Below, one piece after another: positions 32,619-43,766 of a DNA stretch of 64,000 nt. Below the pieces are notes generated by a model. That model ran no database searches. It was not told the DNA's origin and saw only the letters and a list, made by a program, of their open reading frames with translations. The number at the start of each line of letters is the position of its first letter. The stretch's first letter is position 1. Source of the stretch: Axinella damicornis (Eukaryota; Porifera; Demospongiae; Axinellida; Axinellidae); assembly GCA_963931865.1 (NCBI GenBank), contig OZ007505.1:15342034-15406033 (forward strand), read 5' to 3'. The position numbers were made by a program, and so were the translations under genes.

Positions 32619-32878
32619 AAATTGATGCCGTGATTCGGAACACCTTTCCGATCGAGTTTGCAGTGCGACTTTTGCTGCAAATTGGAAGGCTTCCAAAAAT
32701 CGGAAGGCTTCTTCCAAGGATCGAAAGGTTTCTTCCTCCGAAGAACTCTGGCTTTGTATGCACCTAATTTCCATCTTCCAGAGTTCATTTAGGCCTTCCG
32801 TGTTCGTGTGTAGGTCTTCCACGTTTGTGTTTGTAACAGAATTCTGGACCATAGACGGACTAATCACGGCATCAATTT
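32619..32878. mobile_element. MITE at the 3' end of the homeobox gene
   Basis: Inverted ends AAATTGATGCCGTGATT (32619-32635) and AATCACGGCATCAATTT (32862-32878) are exact 17 bp complements. The interior is rich in GGAAGGCTTCC-like inverted motifs. A related sequence lies at 63268-63420 (TTGAAGCCGAAATTCGGAATG). Its right terminus overlaps the last codons and stop of the homeobox reading frame. Confidence 0.7.
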
Positions 32879-35800
32879 TATAAGATGCATACCGTACGTA
32901 AACTGTTCTGCATTACCAGCGAAGTTACTGTCAAAGGGTAGGTGCTGTGGCCAGTATGAAGGTGGTATAGGTGTGTGTTTCATGGTCTCTTTAGTCATAG
33001 ACCTCCTCACTTGGCGGCGAAATTTTGCCCTTCTGTTTTGAAACCATATCTGGAGGATATAAAGTTACATGTTAATAAATACAGCTTGAAAAATATAAGT
33101 TTGCGGAAACCACTAGCTTCTGCTACTGCACCACATTTCCGCTGGATAGCAAAACCCTGGTTGTGTTTCTGGGAGAAGCCTTTCTGATTTGTGACAAAGT
33201 TGTGCCAATTGACTTTGCTAAGTGGCTACAGCCATTAGCAGTTCACTTTGCGTTTGCAAACTGCCAGTAAACAGAACCAAGATAGCACGTACCATACTCG
33301 CTGAAAATATACTACTTGTGTTGCTTGCTTGGTGTGTTAGAGCAGTTTGGCGCTTAGTGAGATGGATGGTATCAGTACCCCCCACTCGATGTTTGAGGGC
33401 AGAGACGGATCTGTCCTCCGCATTGCCATTTTCACTTTCAGCACTTAGTTGCTGTCCAATCTACGTGGTACCAATTCGTGTTGGTGTGTATACAAGTGAA
33501 AGCCATGAGCAGCTAGCTATAGGGTAGGTGAGCTCTGTGCTTTCATTACCAGCCATGCCTCAATTCTGCAACTCTGTGAGTTGCTGTTGGTGAGTTGCTG
33601 TTGGCCGCCAGGCAACACATCAATGGTTGTCGTTAGTTCAGTTAGTTATCGACATACAGGTACACTTTCATGAATCTACAAGCAATCAGATGAAGTGTGA
33701 TCATACCATAATAGAAACCCCAAGCTATATGCACGTTACCATGGAAACCCCATACGTGGGCATGGCTAGTAATTGCGGCCCACATCAATCGTTCAATATT
33801 TAAGAATACGTATATCACAAAAGGCAGACAACTTTTGTCCGCGACCAAACATTCTGTACACGTTCAACTGATGTACTATACATCGAACCATCTACATGAA
33901 TCAGCAGTCACCAACAACACTCCTGCTGGACGCCGAAAGCCATCAACATGCATTACGACACAAAGCACACTCATAAACGAGCATCACCAGTTAACTCACT
34001 TCCATGTAGAAAGTTTGCTATTGTCGATTCATACTCAACCCCCCAAGCCATATATATCTGATAACTTGTGTAGCGTTCTTTACCTCCTCCAACACTTTCC
34101 ATGTACAGGTTAAGGTCAAGCATATACTGCCATTCGAAATCCACACAGGAGCGGCACCACAGAGTCACACAAGCAACTACCAAAGGTATAGGCTACAACT
34201 AGCACAAAGCGAAGCTACAACATCATCCGGAGAGACACACTGGTAGACTATACTCCGCTTATTTTTTTACACCACCATTATCTTTCTCCATACACTAAAT
34301 AATTATTTCCGCACACTACAATTTATCTCCGTGTAACATACAATAGATTGACCCATGCCTGAGTACAACATGACAAACCTGTTTTGAAACTAGTTACATA
34401 CATGTAGATGTAAGGGAGTAAACATGTTTGCTAAACCAAAACAAAGACAATTACCGTAGTCTCTCGACAATACGCCCATGGGCGATGAACTTTAGTGGCT
34501 GCTCAAGAGGGGGATGGGCGTATTTTCGAGGACCCCTCTCCCGAAAATAGGCCCACCCTATACTTGAAAGTAGGCCCACCCAAGTACATGCGTCAAATAT
34601 ACGAGTGCCACGATACTGCAACAGTCATTCTAGCAAGGCTTAACTACTATACCGTATAGCGGGAAAATTTGGCGGGCATTAAATTTGGCGATTTCAGCCA
34701 AAACGCTGTATTTTTTAATTTGGCGAATTTAAATTTGGCGATTTCGATCGATCGATCCTCGACACTAATGACGTAACGGCAATGACGTAACGGCAATGAC
34801 GTAAGCCTCAGCGTGAGGCGCTAGGCGCTCAGTGTGAACTGTACATGTATCGATCGAGTGCGACCAGTTAGTTACCAGCTAACCATGGAGACCTTCGAAG
34901 TAGAGGGATGTTTCAGAGGCAATCACGTTTTCCATACAGCTACAGTGTGGAGCCCCACCGTCCGAGAGCGGTGACTGGATTGCGCTGTGGCGGTGATGCG
35001 CTCGAGCGCAATCGTTGGCCACGTCCCTCACACTCTCGTTAACGGCTTGTAGTTCCTTCCCGGAGAGAGAGGAATCCCCGATGTCGTGGGAGTATACTGA
35101 GCTGAATCTTTTCTGAAATACTGGTACAGCTACAGTGCTACCGTACGTACGTATGTGCGCGCGCATACCCGATCCGAGTGGCCGGCCGGCTGGGGTGGGG
35201 TTTAATATTGGCGGAATTTAATTTGGCGATTTTTTCCTGCACCGCCAAATCGCCAAATTAAAACCCCCACCAAATTTTCCCGCTATACGGTATACTACTC
35301 CTGGAGTTTCTTAGTGAGCAAAGCCAAAAGCGCTCATAACTCCACCACAAAGTTGAGTTACAGCACAAATATTATACGTTTGATATTACAATGATAATGG
35401 TGTAGTCAGAATCTTCCCATGTCCTCCACTGTGCTCAGAAGTTATTTATTTTTTGGAAACAAACATGCAGTGCACAGCGCGTGCACGGTCTCATGTCATG
35501 CACTCAGTACACAGCTGATTATGCAATGCATACAACATATTGTAAATAGTACCGTAGTCTCTCGAAAATACGCCCATGGGCGATGAATTTAGAATCTGCT
35601 CAAAGAGGGGGATGGGCGTATTTTCGAGGACCCCTCTCCCGAAAATAGGCCCACCCTTGACTCGAAAGTAGGCCCACCCAATTCGAAAGTAGGCCCACCC
35701 AAGTACATGCGTATACGAGTGCAATACTGCAACAGTCATTCTAGCAAGGCTTAACTACTACTAGTCCCGGAGTTTCTTGGTGAGCAGGAACAATCTCTTC

Positions 35801-37002
35801 GTGTGAGTAGCTACAGGAACAGCAAACAAGACACAGCAGGACTGCTTGAATGACGTAGAGTGCGCAGACTATCTTCGGGACTTGCCGATTGCTGCTGCTT
35901 CCTAGAAATCCGTAGTGCACTGCTAATGCTACGCTAGGCGATTGCACACGCGAAGACACAAACATGCAATGCACAGCGCGTGCACGGTCTCATTCTCATG
36001 TCATGCATTCAGTACACAGCTGATTATGCAATGGCATGCAACATAATGAAATTCATTGCAAATAGTACCGCGATAGCCAGCCTTCATTTCTTAAGTCCAA
36101 CCTCTTTGACAGTGCTTCTTCGGGAGCTATTCAAGTGCTTTCCTGTTCTAGTGCTTCCTGTTCGAGCTAATAGGGTGGGCGTACTTTCGAGTAATAAATG
36201 ACCCTTTGCAACAACTTGTCGCGAAAAAGGGGGGTGGGCGTATTTTCGAGGGTGGGCGTATTTTCGAGAGACTACGGTACCTCGATAGTCAGCCTTCATT
36301 TCTTAGTCCAACCTCTTTGACAATACTTCCTCTGGAGCTATTCAAGTGCTTTCCTGTTCGAGCTAATAGGGTGGGCTTATTTTCGAGTAATAAATGACCC
36401 TTTGCAACAACTTGTCGCGAAAAAGGGGGGTGGGCATATTTTCTAGAGACTACGTAGTATAATCTGCATCCCAACCTACATATCCATACTTTGCAGAAAT
36501 CTACCAAGATGGTATGTAGTCTTTCTTCCCAAGAACCATGTGTTCATGATTCAAAGATGCCATTCAAATAACTAGAGGTGCTCAGCAGAGCACGTACACT
36601 GACACGTTGACTTGATATAGGTAGGCCTACCACCGACTACTAATACAGCATACAGCGATGTCAGCATGCAGAATGAGAGTCTGAGTGCTAACAAATTCAC
36701 CTGGATGTGATATCGGGTCAATTCAAGTTCCTTTGCCATATTTTCCTTTGCTATTGCACTGGGAAAATGGCCCTCCAAGAATCTTTCATCTAAGTAGTGT
36801 AGCTGCTGGGGGGTGAACTGTGTTTTTGGCTTGTAGTTGGCAGTTTGATGGTTTCGACTGTCAGAATGTTCGGATTTTGGCCTCACTTGCTTCATTGCTA
36901 TAACTCTGACAGGAGAGGTGGTGTGCATGAGATTGGTAGAGGACTTGTGTGGAGGGCGCTTGGTGGTAGGGGGTGTGGGGGGAGGGGGCTTGCAGTTGAA
37001 GC
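32864..37002 (-). CDS. PRD-class homeobox transcription factor (5' exon not found)
   Basis: Two exons are clear. Exon 37002-36701 follows a strong acceptor (TTCTCTCACTACCCTAG) and encodes a proline-rich stretch and homeodomain residues 1-46 (KTQFTPQQLHYLDERFLEGH, ending TRYHIQ). Exon 33049-32864 follows TATATCCTCCAG and supplies residues 47-60 (IWFQNRRAKFRRQVR) plus a 47-residue tail and TGA. Conserved homeodomain positions L16, F20, W48, F49, N51 and R53 are all present, and residue 50 is Gln. The 46/47 intron is characteristic of PRD-class homeoboxes, and RRAKFRR resembles the Prrx-type helix 3. It should bind TAAT-type DNA sites in the nucleus as a developmental regulator. The first exon enters in phase 1, so at least one exon lies upstream; no paired domain was seen. 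The 3.65 kb intron is filled with MITEs. Confidence 0.88.
33050..34451. other. First part of the homeobox intron
   Basis: No additional exon was recognised. Open frames at 33222-33527 and 33835-34113 lack known domains. A 13-14 bp direct repeat (GTGAGTTGCTGTTGG) occurs at about 33575-33605. Confidence 0.35.
34454..34650. mobile_element. CCGTAGTCTCTCG MITE, left part of an interrupted copy
   Basis: It begins CCGTAGTCTCTCGACAATAC after a TA and contains repeated GTAGGCCCACCC. It matches 35552-35760 nearly base for base. It is interrupted at 34651 by the element 34652-35290. The continuation (CTACTCCTGGAGTTTCTTAG) resumes after 35292. Confidence 0.75.
34652..35290. mobile_element. CCGTATAGCGGGAAAATTTGG MITE nested in another MITE
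   Basis: The 639 bp unit has ends CCGTATAGCGGGAAAATTTGG (shown here in overlapping parts: CCGTATAGCGGG, AAAATTTGGCGGG) and the complement CCCGCTATACGG, with TA on both sides. Several ATTTGGCGATTT repeats lie near each end. It splits the preceding MITE; the intact paralogue at 35740-35770 shows the empty site AACTACTACTAGTCCCGGAG. A - strand frame inside (34879-35166) is unrecognised. Confidence 0.85.
35318..35440 (+). repeat. Fragment of the twin mini-exon repeat
   Basis: AGCCAAAAGCGCTCATAACTC followed by CCACCACAAAGTTGAGTTACAG and a GGTGTAGTCAGAATCT segment match the second module of the repeat family. Both ends are missing. Confidence 0.6.
35552..36277. mobile_element. CCGTAGTCTCTCG MITE, complete copy
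   Basis: The 726 bp unit has inverted ends CCGTAGTCTCTCGAAAATAC and GTATTTTCGAGAGACTACGG, flanked by TA. The interior has repeated TAGGCCCACCC at the left and GGGTGGGCGTA at the right. A GC-rich segment (AACATGCAATGCACAGCGCG) at 35960 is also found at about 35462, within the neighbouring copy. Confidence 0.85.
36064..36450. repeat. Direct duplication at the right end of the MITE cluster
   Basis: A segment from AGCCAGCCTTCATTTCTTA through GGGTGGGCGTATTTTC repeats at about 36280-36450, including GAGTAATAAATGACCC and CAACTTGTCGCGAAAAAGG. The second copy ends CTAGAGACTACGTA, a degenerate terminus. It looks like an unequal duplication of the CCGTAGTCTC element end. Confidence 0.75.
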
Positions 37003-37283
37003 CTAGGGTAGTGAGAGAAGGTGTGTGCAATGTGAAAAGAATGCAGAGAGTGAATTAAAGACTATGCATGTACATTGTACATGTACCACAGAGGAGGACG
37101 GCCAAGGTTGACCTTTGCTAATCAGGTCTCATTAAAGTCACGTGTAATCCGATAATATAGATTATGTAATGAATGTTAAGTACAGTACTTCCATAGACAA
37201 TGTTTTGACAGTTTTCAACATCGAGCCCCGACGCAATCACCTGGAATATCGACTCGCAGGGAAGCGTAGGCATCTGTTGTCAA

Positions 37284-37292
37284 TATAAAAGG
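37284..37292 (+). promoter_or_regulatory. TATA box candidate
   Basis: TATAAAAGG is a strong TATA consensus. It lies 28 bp upstream of an ATG at 37320 that opens a CpG-rich frame, a normal spacing for a transcription start near 37313 with a very short leader. Confidence 0.45.
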
Positions 37293-37319
37293 CCGAGCCC
37301 TTCAAGATTCAGCTGAGGT

Positions 37320-37541
37320 ATGGCAGAAACGAGTGGAAGTAGTCTCCCGGTCCAGACGGTCCCAACGCGCGCCGCAAACGTCGGCCCTACGAGACTAGAG
37401 TGGAGGTTCGGGGCCGTCTCGTCCATTTTGCAAAGCGCGTTCGAGGATTGCCAACTGGGAGCACTCCACAGCAGCCCCAGAAACGGTCTTCTATTCGTAC
37501 AGTTATTTTTTAATAACCGTCCACTGTCACATGACAGAAAG
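37320..37541 (+). CDS. Possible first exon, unknown protein (74 codons)
   Basis: The ATG frame begins MAETSGSSLPVQTVPTRAAN and reads RLEWRFGAVSSILQSAFEDC, then LLFVQLFFNNRPLSHDRK before a donor-like AAAG|GTAATA at 37541 (phase 0). The strand is opposite to the homeobox gene and lies within its unseen 5' region. Codon composition is GC-richer than the surroundings. I do not recognise the domain and found no certain next exon. The frame runs open to 37649 if unspliced. It could also be captured sequence in a decayed repeat. Confidence 0.35.
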
Positions 37542-37704
37542 GTAATAATTACTCGTGACGTATGCAGTGGCCAACCTCCTCTGCATGTACCAGGTGGAAA
37601 GTATGCAGACAGGTCATGTGATCCTGTCAGATTAAACAAGCTACCATGACCAGTTGACAGATAGTCTATCAGTTTCAACCAAATACACAATATATGGACT
37701 GCAG

Positions 37705-38369
37705 GGGCAACTGGAAAAGCAGGGAACGGGAAACGAGACGGGAACGGGAACGGGAACGGAAACGGGAACGGGAACGACACGAGCGGGCTGCTATACTGTC
37801 TATTTCACTTCGCTTCAAACCACCAAACCGAGGCAAGCGACAGCGTGGTAGGCCGGTCTGGTCAGCACGGCAGGAAGTAGGTAGCTAATGGCACTTCGTT
37901 GCTCTAGCTAGCTACCCGCTGGACAAATTTTCAGTTGCGTTTATAAATTGAACACGTTTGATATCATGCGTGAGCTCGAGTATGCAACAGCCTGGTACAT
38001 GTACGCTACATGTCTCCGTACGCAACACGAAATTGTTCAATGTTGATGCATGATTGAAAAATTCACTGTACAGCAGTGTTGTGTGGAACCGACCACAGTA
38101 GCTATGGGCATATTAGCTATTAGTTTTCAGTTAGTCGCTGCACCGTCCGTGGATCCGGACGTGATGGCTGCTTCACATATTAATGCTGCGCTGACCAGAC
38201 CGGCCTACCACGCTGTCGCTTGCCTCAGTTTGGTGGTTTGAAGCGAAGTGAAATCGACAGTATAGCAGCCCGCTCGTGTCGTTCCCGTTCCCGTTTCCGT
38301 TCCTGTTTCTGTTCCCGTTCCCGTTCCCATTCCCATCCCATTTCCCGTTCCCTGCTTTTCCAGTTGCCC
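37705..38369. mobile_element. Mutator-like element with GGGAAC-repeat arms
   Basis: The 665 bp unit has long inverted arms of about 165 bp beginning GGGCAACTGGAAAAGCAGGG. Exact 9 bp duplications of GGACTGCAG flank it (37696-37704 and 38370-38378). Within each arm a short (GGGAAC)n array occurs (37722-37773 and 38279-38352), followed by GACACGAGCGGGCTGCTATAC. No transposase is present. The 9 bp target and long inverted repeats match Mutator-like transposons. Confidence 0.88.
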
Positions 38370-38378
38370 GGACTGCAG

Positions 38379-40359
38379 GGCTGGGGTTAGCAAGTTGTCA
38401 TTGCCATGGCTACACTGGTGACAACTTGCCATCATTTTCAGCCATCGGGAAGGACTGTACTACCACTACTTCCACGCCATCTTCCTCGTGACTGTAAACA
38501 GATTTTCAGCAGTTCATAGAACCAAAAACTACCAGAGCTATGAATGGGGTAGGCAAGTCAACAGATATCACATTCACTGAGTCCAACAGTGAGTAAAATT
38601 TAATGCCCTGATATTTGTTGAGTAACTGAATAGCAATAGGAACCTTTGAACTATAACAAACACATTTTACGCCACCTTTACATTGTGGAGGTCCTCAAAG
38701 GTCTGTGAAAAACACTCATTATTAGTACCATGATTAGCAAAAAGCACCCATGGCAGATGCGCCTTGCACGTCCACCAAAGAAGGAGGGGCACTCTTTTGA
38801 GTGCCTCCACATTCATCTACAAAAGAGTCTGGTTTACAAACTTTGCACTTGTGCATTGCCGTTCAGCATCCATCATTCCCCACGAACAGCTGCTACATAT
38901 GTAAGTTGAAAGATGCCAGTGTAGCCTCGATCTGAAGCACATTAGCTAGCCACAATAGCCACATCATAGTGTTCTCAGTGTCAAATAATCAGTAGAGCCT
39001 TTACTACGCCTGGTTACCACCACCAGGAACGATAACGCTACAAGATTTAATTTTGCCCATGGTATTTGGTCCATTTTTAGCTCGCACGCATACGAAGTAT
39101 GACTACTAGAAGACAGAGTATCAAGACCCCATTGGTAGAAAAGCAGAGGAAGGATATAGTGACAGATGTTGAGGTGCTGTATCATGATGTGTTGATGACA
39201 GCTGGGAAAAAATATCCTGCAGCACTTACGGACACGACCTTCTCTCCCCCAGTTTTCTTTTGGCACCTTGCTGTAGCAAGTCAATAGCATCATGGAAAAA
39301 CGACACATGCATGTGCTAAAAATAGTAACATGACTACCATGGGAGAAATAAAATCTTTTGCATGTTCATTGGGCTCCTTTCATTCCTTCCGCTCTTTATG
39401 CGCTCCTGCTACTATAACCACGCTGCGTTTTCCACCGTCTCAGCACACTCTAACCGATTTTATTTGCCATCTCGCACGGAACTGGTGGGGTGCTCACTTA
39501 TGTGGGTATACCCTTTGGGTAAAGCTTGAAAGCAGCATTGAAAATCAAGCATTGATATTCACAGCTACTGCAGCGCTTGTTGTTTATACAGCTGCTGTAG
39601 GGTGGGCAGGTACTAGATGTTAATTGGTCTGAGTATGTATCTAGGACCCACCCTTTTGTGCAGCTATTTACATCCCAATATCTCCAAATCATGGTATGGA
39701 GGGTGCCAAAAGTGGAGTGGGAGCGCTCTTTCGTGAGATTACGGTACATGCAACAAGGATTGGTGAGAGGTCTACCATCACTTCGCATGCTTCGTTCACT
39801 CAGCTACTGCCTCCTCATTCACCTATGTGAGCAGTCCAGCACCAGCCAGCTCTCTGTGCAGAGGTCTGACAAAATCTAACTTCCGCTCCCCAGTTGTGCC
39901 CGCTTCAGCTGCTGCTCCCTGATTGTGTCTACCTCACTCTGATCTCGTCTGATTCAGCTGCAGCTCCCCTTTGCGTCCACTTCAGCCAGGCAGCTGCTGC
40001 TCCCCAATACCAATATCGTGGGGTGCATTTCAATCAATCTAGCCAGCAGCCTTGAACCACACGGCATTGGAATGCCGATGACAGAGCAAATTGTGAGTAC
40101 GAATACAAGAGTGAGCTCTGGAAACACTTCAGCTCTCCAGCTGATGCCACTGGCGCAGTGCCTGATAAGAAGATCATTTGCAAGGCCACAATCGCAGAAC
40201 ACCTCCAACCTGAGCTACCAGTTACAGCAAACAGATTCCAATGCACTTGAGAAGCGGCGCAAAGACGGTACCTCAACCAAAGTTACTTCCCCAACTGTCA
40301 CTTGGTTAATATTATGTCGTAACAGGTGATATGTCGTGACTTAAACTTCTGTGACATAC
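38379..40359. other. Unassigned region between repeats
   Basis: Short splice-like signals occur (TTTTCAG acceptors at 38441 and 38508) without a clear reading frame. At 40128-40240 a + strand frame reads DATGAVPDKKIICKATIAEH before a stop, which may be a decayed coding fragment of unknown family. Polymorphic TGCTGCTCCC motifs recur at 39910-40000. Confidence 0.3.
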
Positions 40360-40857
40360 GAGGGGCAACCGCACTCCTGGTAGCCGTTGCAACGCCGCGG
40401 TTGCCTCGCCGTAGCGATGCTAATTATTGCAATTCGTTCCAATTAACACACATGCCACGTGGCTCAGTCGATCGCGAGCAATGGCGACCAAAAGGAAGAC
40501 AAGACAGCACTCACAACTTAGCCAGCACGGTGAGTTTTGGCATGTAAGCGTCAATTAACGACAGCGATGACGGCTGTGTGGTCAGAATCTTCGTGTGCCT
40601 TTCCTAAGAACGGTACTGCCACCGGAAGTTGGAGAGAGCGCTCGAGCAATGGCGGCCACGGCGAGACAAAAGCGCTTGTATCTCCACCACCAAGGTGAGT
40701 TTCAGCACAAAAATTGTATGCTTGGGTCACTGAACGATAGCGATCACGATGGTGTAGGCAGATTCTTTGTAGGCCATTCGCAAGGTAGTGTAAGGTTATA
40801 TAATTATTTATTTATTTACATTACGCGGCACAATTTTTCCTATACCAGGAGTGTAAT
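40360..40857 (+). repeat. Twin mini-exon repeat, copy 4
   Basis: It starts GAGGGGCAACCGCACTCC and ends ATACCAGGAGTGTAAT. The first module ATGGCGACCAAAAGGAAG leads to AGCACGGTGAGT. The second ATGGCGGCCACGGCGAGAC leads to ACCAAGGTGAGT. The intervening AGAACGGTACTGCCACCGG segment is shared with copy 5. Confidence 0.75.
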
Positions 40858-41599
40858 GACATAGTGTTTCATATATCGTGGCAACCCTTCTACGAAGTTG
40901 TACCTCGAATGCAAAGGTCTTCACACGAAGAAGTGTGGACGTGAGTACTATGATACATTTTCCATGACATCTTATCCAGATCTACGTTTTGATACAACAG
41001 GGTGGTAACATTAGGCAATGAAGAGTCAGAAATGCCCTGGGGAGAACCAAGATAACAGAACAATTGAAAATGGGACACACCCCATTAAGAATACCTGAAG
41101 AACTCTTCCTGACGTCACTTCTAATTCACTGAAGAAGCCTTCCGATTTGCAGCCAAGCAGCTGCGCAAATGTACTTTCTAAAAAGTTCTGGAATGACTTT
41201 AAGACAAGTAGCTACAATCCATCAAATAATCACCGCTGACGATATGTTATAAGGGAATGCAACAGTTCACACGTACCACTCAGACTGGAGCAACATTCAC
41301 CAGGAACTCTAGCTCAATGCATTACAGAAGAGACGCTAACAGCTGCCTTCAGGCTGGAGCAACGCTCGCCAGGAACTAACTCTTCAAATGACAGGGTTGT
41401 TATACCCAACATCCAAGTCGAATCACAACTGCCTTGAATATAACAGACTGCATGATTTTGCATCGTGGATGGATACCACTACACATACTGTATAAGTTGA
41501 CTACCAGATTTTGGGTCCACTTACGTACATGTACTGTTCAACTTACAGAATAGCATATTGCTACCTATTCAGCATGGGAAGTCGCGGACCATGCATGCA

Positions 41600-42910
41600 A
41601 CAAGCTGCACATCTTCAATATCAATGAAGCAAGTGGTCATCAACCACAGTGACTACTATTTGACTAAGAAACCATTTCCTGTATAGGAAATAAGAATTAA
41701 TGACCTCGCCACAACAAGCTACACATCTTCAATATCAATGAAGCAAGAAGTCCATTCACCCACAACTGTTGCACTAAGAAGTCATTGCCTGCACATGATA
41801 TAAAGGTGTGATGTTGCCACAATTAACGAGCTACATAACTTCAAGATCAAGAGGTCAATCGATTATTAACTAGCTACTATTGGACTGAGAAACCATTGCC
41901 TGCCTGATCTCACCACAACAAGCTACACATCTTCAATGTCAATGAAGCAAGAAGTCCATTCATCCACAACTGTTGGACTAAGAAGCCATTGCAAGCACAA
42001 GAGATACACAAAGGTCTGATGTTGCCACAACGAACTACACATCTTCACTATCAATGAAGCCAGAGGTCATTCGATGATTTACTACAGTAACTATTGGGCT
42101 AAGAAGCCAATGCCAGCAACATAGCAGCGTGGGAAATCAGAATTACTGATCTCGCCAGCTGCGTAGCTACATGAGGATTAAACGTTAACAGCATGTGAGG
42201 CAGAGTCTACGCCAGGCGGCGAATCATCTCACAAGCGACCACAGCCAGGGCGTAGCCGGAGCGCTACCACAGCCACCCCTACTGATACCGGTCGAGTCGG
42301 CGGGTCACCTGGCAACCCAGCTTCAAAACGCCAGCACGTCGGGTGAGTCAACAGTAATGGCTTAGCAGCATTACCCCCCAGGTAGTAGCAGCAGTTAGCA
42401 GCTAGGCAGAACTGTGAGTAGGGGTAGCAGGGGGCAGTAGCAGATATCCCGCAGTTGCAGCCATATGTTAACAGCAAGGGCGGTAACAGGTGGGCATCAG
42501 CAGCAACATTTCAGCAATCAAGCAGCCAGCTAGCCATAGCGACACCAGTCAATGGCAGGCAGCAGCTTCAATGTCAATGAAGTCTATTCATCCACAACCA
42601 GTGCACTAAGAAGCCATTGCCTGCACATGAGATAAAGGCCTGATCTTGCCCAACAATCTACACATCTTCAATATCAATCAAGCAAGAGGTCATTCGATCC
42701 TCCACTACTATTGGACTGAGAAACCATTGCCTGCATAAGAAATACCCTTGCCACGAGATGAGCTACACATCAATGAAGCAAGAATACACAACTGTTGCAC
42801 TAAGAAGTCATTGCCCACACAAAAAAGGTCTGATCTTGCCACAATTAACGAGCTACACATAATTATGCATCTTCAATATCAATGAAACAAGAGGTCCTTC
42901 ATTAGCACTG
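41600..42910. repeat. Imperfect tandem repeat of about 105 bp
   Basis: At least nine degenerate units contain AAGCTACACATCTTCAATA, TCAATGAAGCAAGA(A/G)GTC and (C/G)ACTAAGAAG(C/T)CATTGCC. The main runs are 41600-42160 and 42565-42910, separated by a GC-rich segment at 42170-42550. A stray unit lies near 55900-56030. Confidence 0.8.
42190..42337 (+). CDS. Possible exon inside the tandem-repeat region
   Basis: After an acceptor-like CGTTAACAG, one frame reads CEAESTPGGESSHKRPQPGR then SATTATPTDTGRVGGSPGNP, ending at a consensus donor (CACGTCGG|GTGAGTC). The composition is much more GC-rich than the flanking repeats. No domain is recognised; the basic, Ser/Pro-rich composition could be a linker of a nuclear protein or a retroelement gag-like piece. 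No partner exons were identified. Confidence 0.25.
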
Positions 42911-43740
42911 AGGAGCAGTTGCATTTACATAACTGTCATCAGAATGTGACCGGGCAATGAGCATAGGCCACAGAAATTATGGCACTAAACATACACTCGT
43001 GCACATCACAGCAACTGTGAGTCAGGTTAGCGTTTACAGCTGAAGCAGTCTAGCAGCAACATCACTGGCCGGCCACTGGCGGTAGCGGGTCCACGAGCAG
43101 TCTCCGTCTTTGTCAGTGTCGCCACCGAGGAGGCTAGCCAAATGTCCACGAATGGTCTCTCCGTCTTTGTTGTCGCCATCGTTCGTCGAACAGGTAGCTA
43201 GACAGTTCACAATTCCTGCCGGAGGTGTGTCGAGATAGAGTTCGTTGAATTTTGAATATTATTGTGCACGTGCAAGTGAAATTCGCTGATTTAAAATTTA
43301 CGGTAATTGCAAGATCCAAGCAAACAAGCATACACACACACAGCGCAATGAAGTCACACTAGTGTGGGGCTCGCTCAGGCTCGCCCCAATTAGACTAAGA
43401 AGCAAGAAATTATACAACACGCACTGGTACAGAATTATAGTGTATTCATGCATGACTTGCGGTTTTGATCGCCCACACGCAATTAAACATGAGGTTTCTC
43501 ACGTGACAAAATATCCCAGGCTCTCCCCCTTTCTACTATTCAAGGGTGGCCGCTAATTAAATATAATCAAGGGAGGCATTTATTAAACTCAGCATGAACA
43601 ATGAAGCGAGAAACGGGTTGGAGTACTGCGTATACGTACGTGATGAAAAAGCTTACAAAGAAGCTTGAAGTGTTGCTTCAGCCCTGTAATCATCCCGGCA
43701 AAATGGTTCTGGTTGAAGGTTTTGTAGCTAAATGTAAGTA
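42911..43740. other. Intergenic, no gene seen
   Basis: A short duplication around CCACGAGCAGTCTCCGTC / CCACGAATGGTCTCTCCGTC occurs at 43090-43165. No exon or clear inverted repeat was found in the remainder. Confidence 0.3.
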
Positions 43741-43766
43741 CCAAATTTCTATCGTCAAACACCACC

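Noticed and set aside
34879..35166. 95-codon - strand frame
   Set aside because: It lies wholly inside the 34652-35290 MITE. Without copies showing coding constraint it cannot be called a gene.
37280..37780. - strand frame starting with Phe-Pro repeats
   Set aside because: The repeats are a translation of the GGGAAC hexamer array in the Mutator-like arm; the rest is antisense to the + strand candidate.
40128..40240. Protein-like frame DATGAVPDKKIICKATIAEH
   Set aside because: It is broken by a stop after about 37 codons with no supporting splice sites; noted only as a possible decayed fragment.
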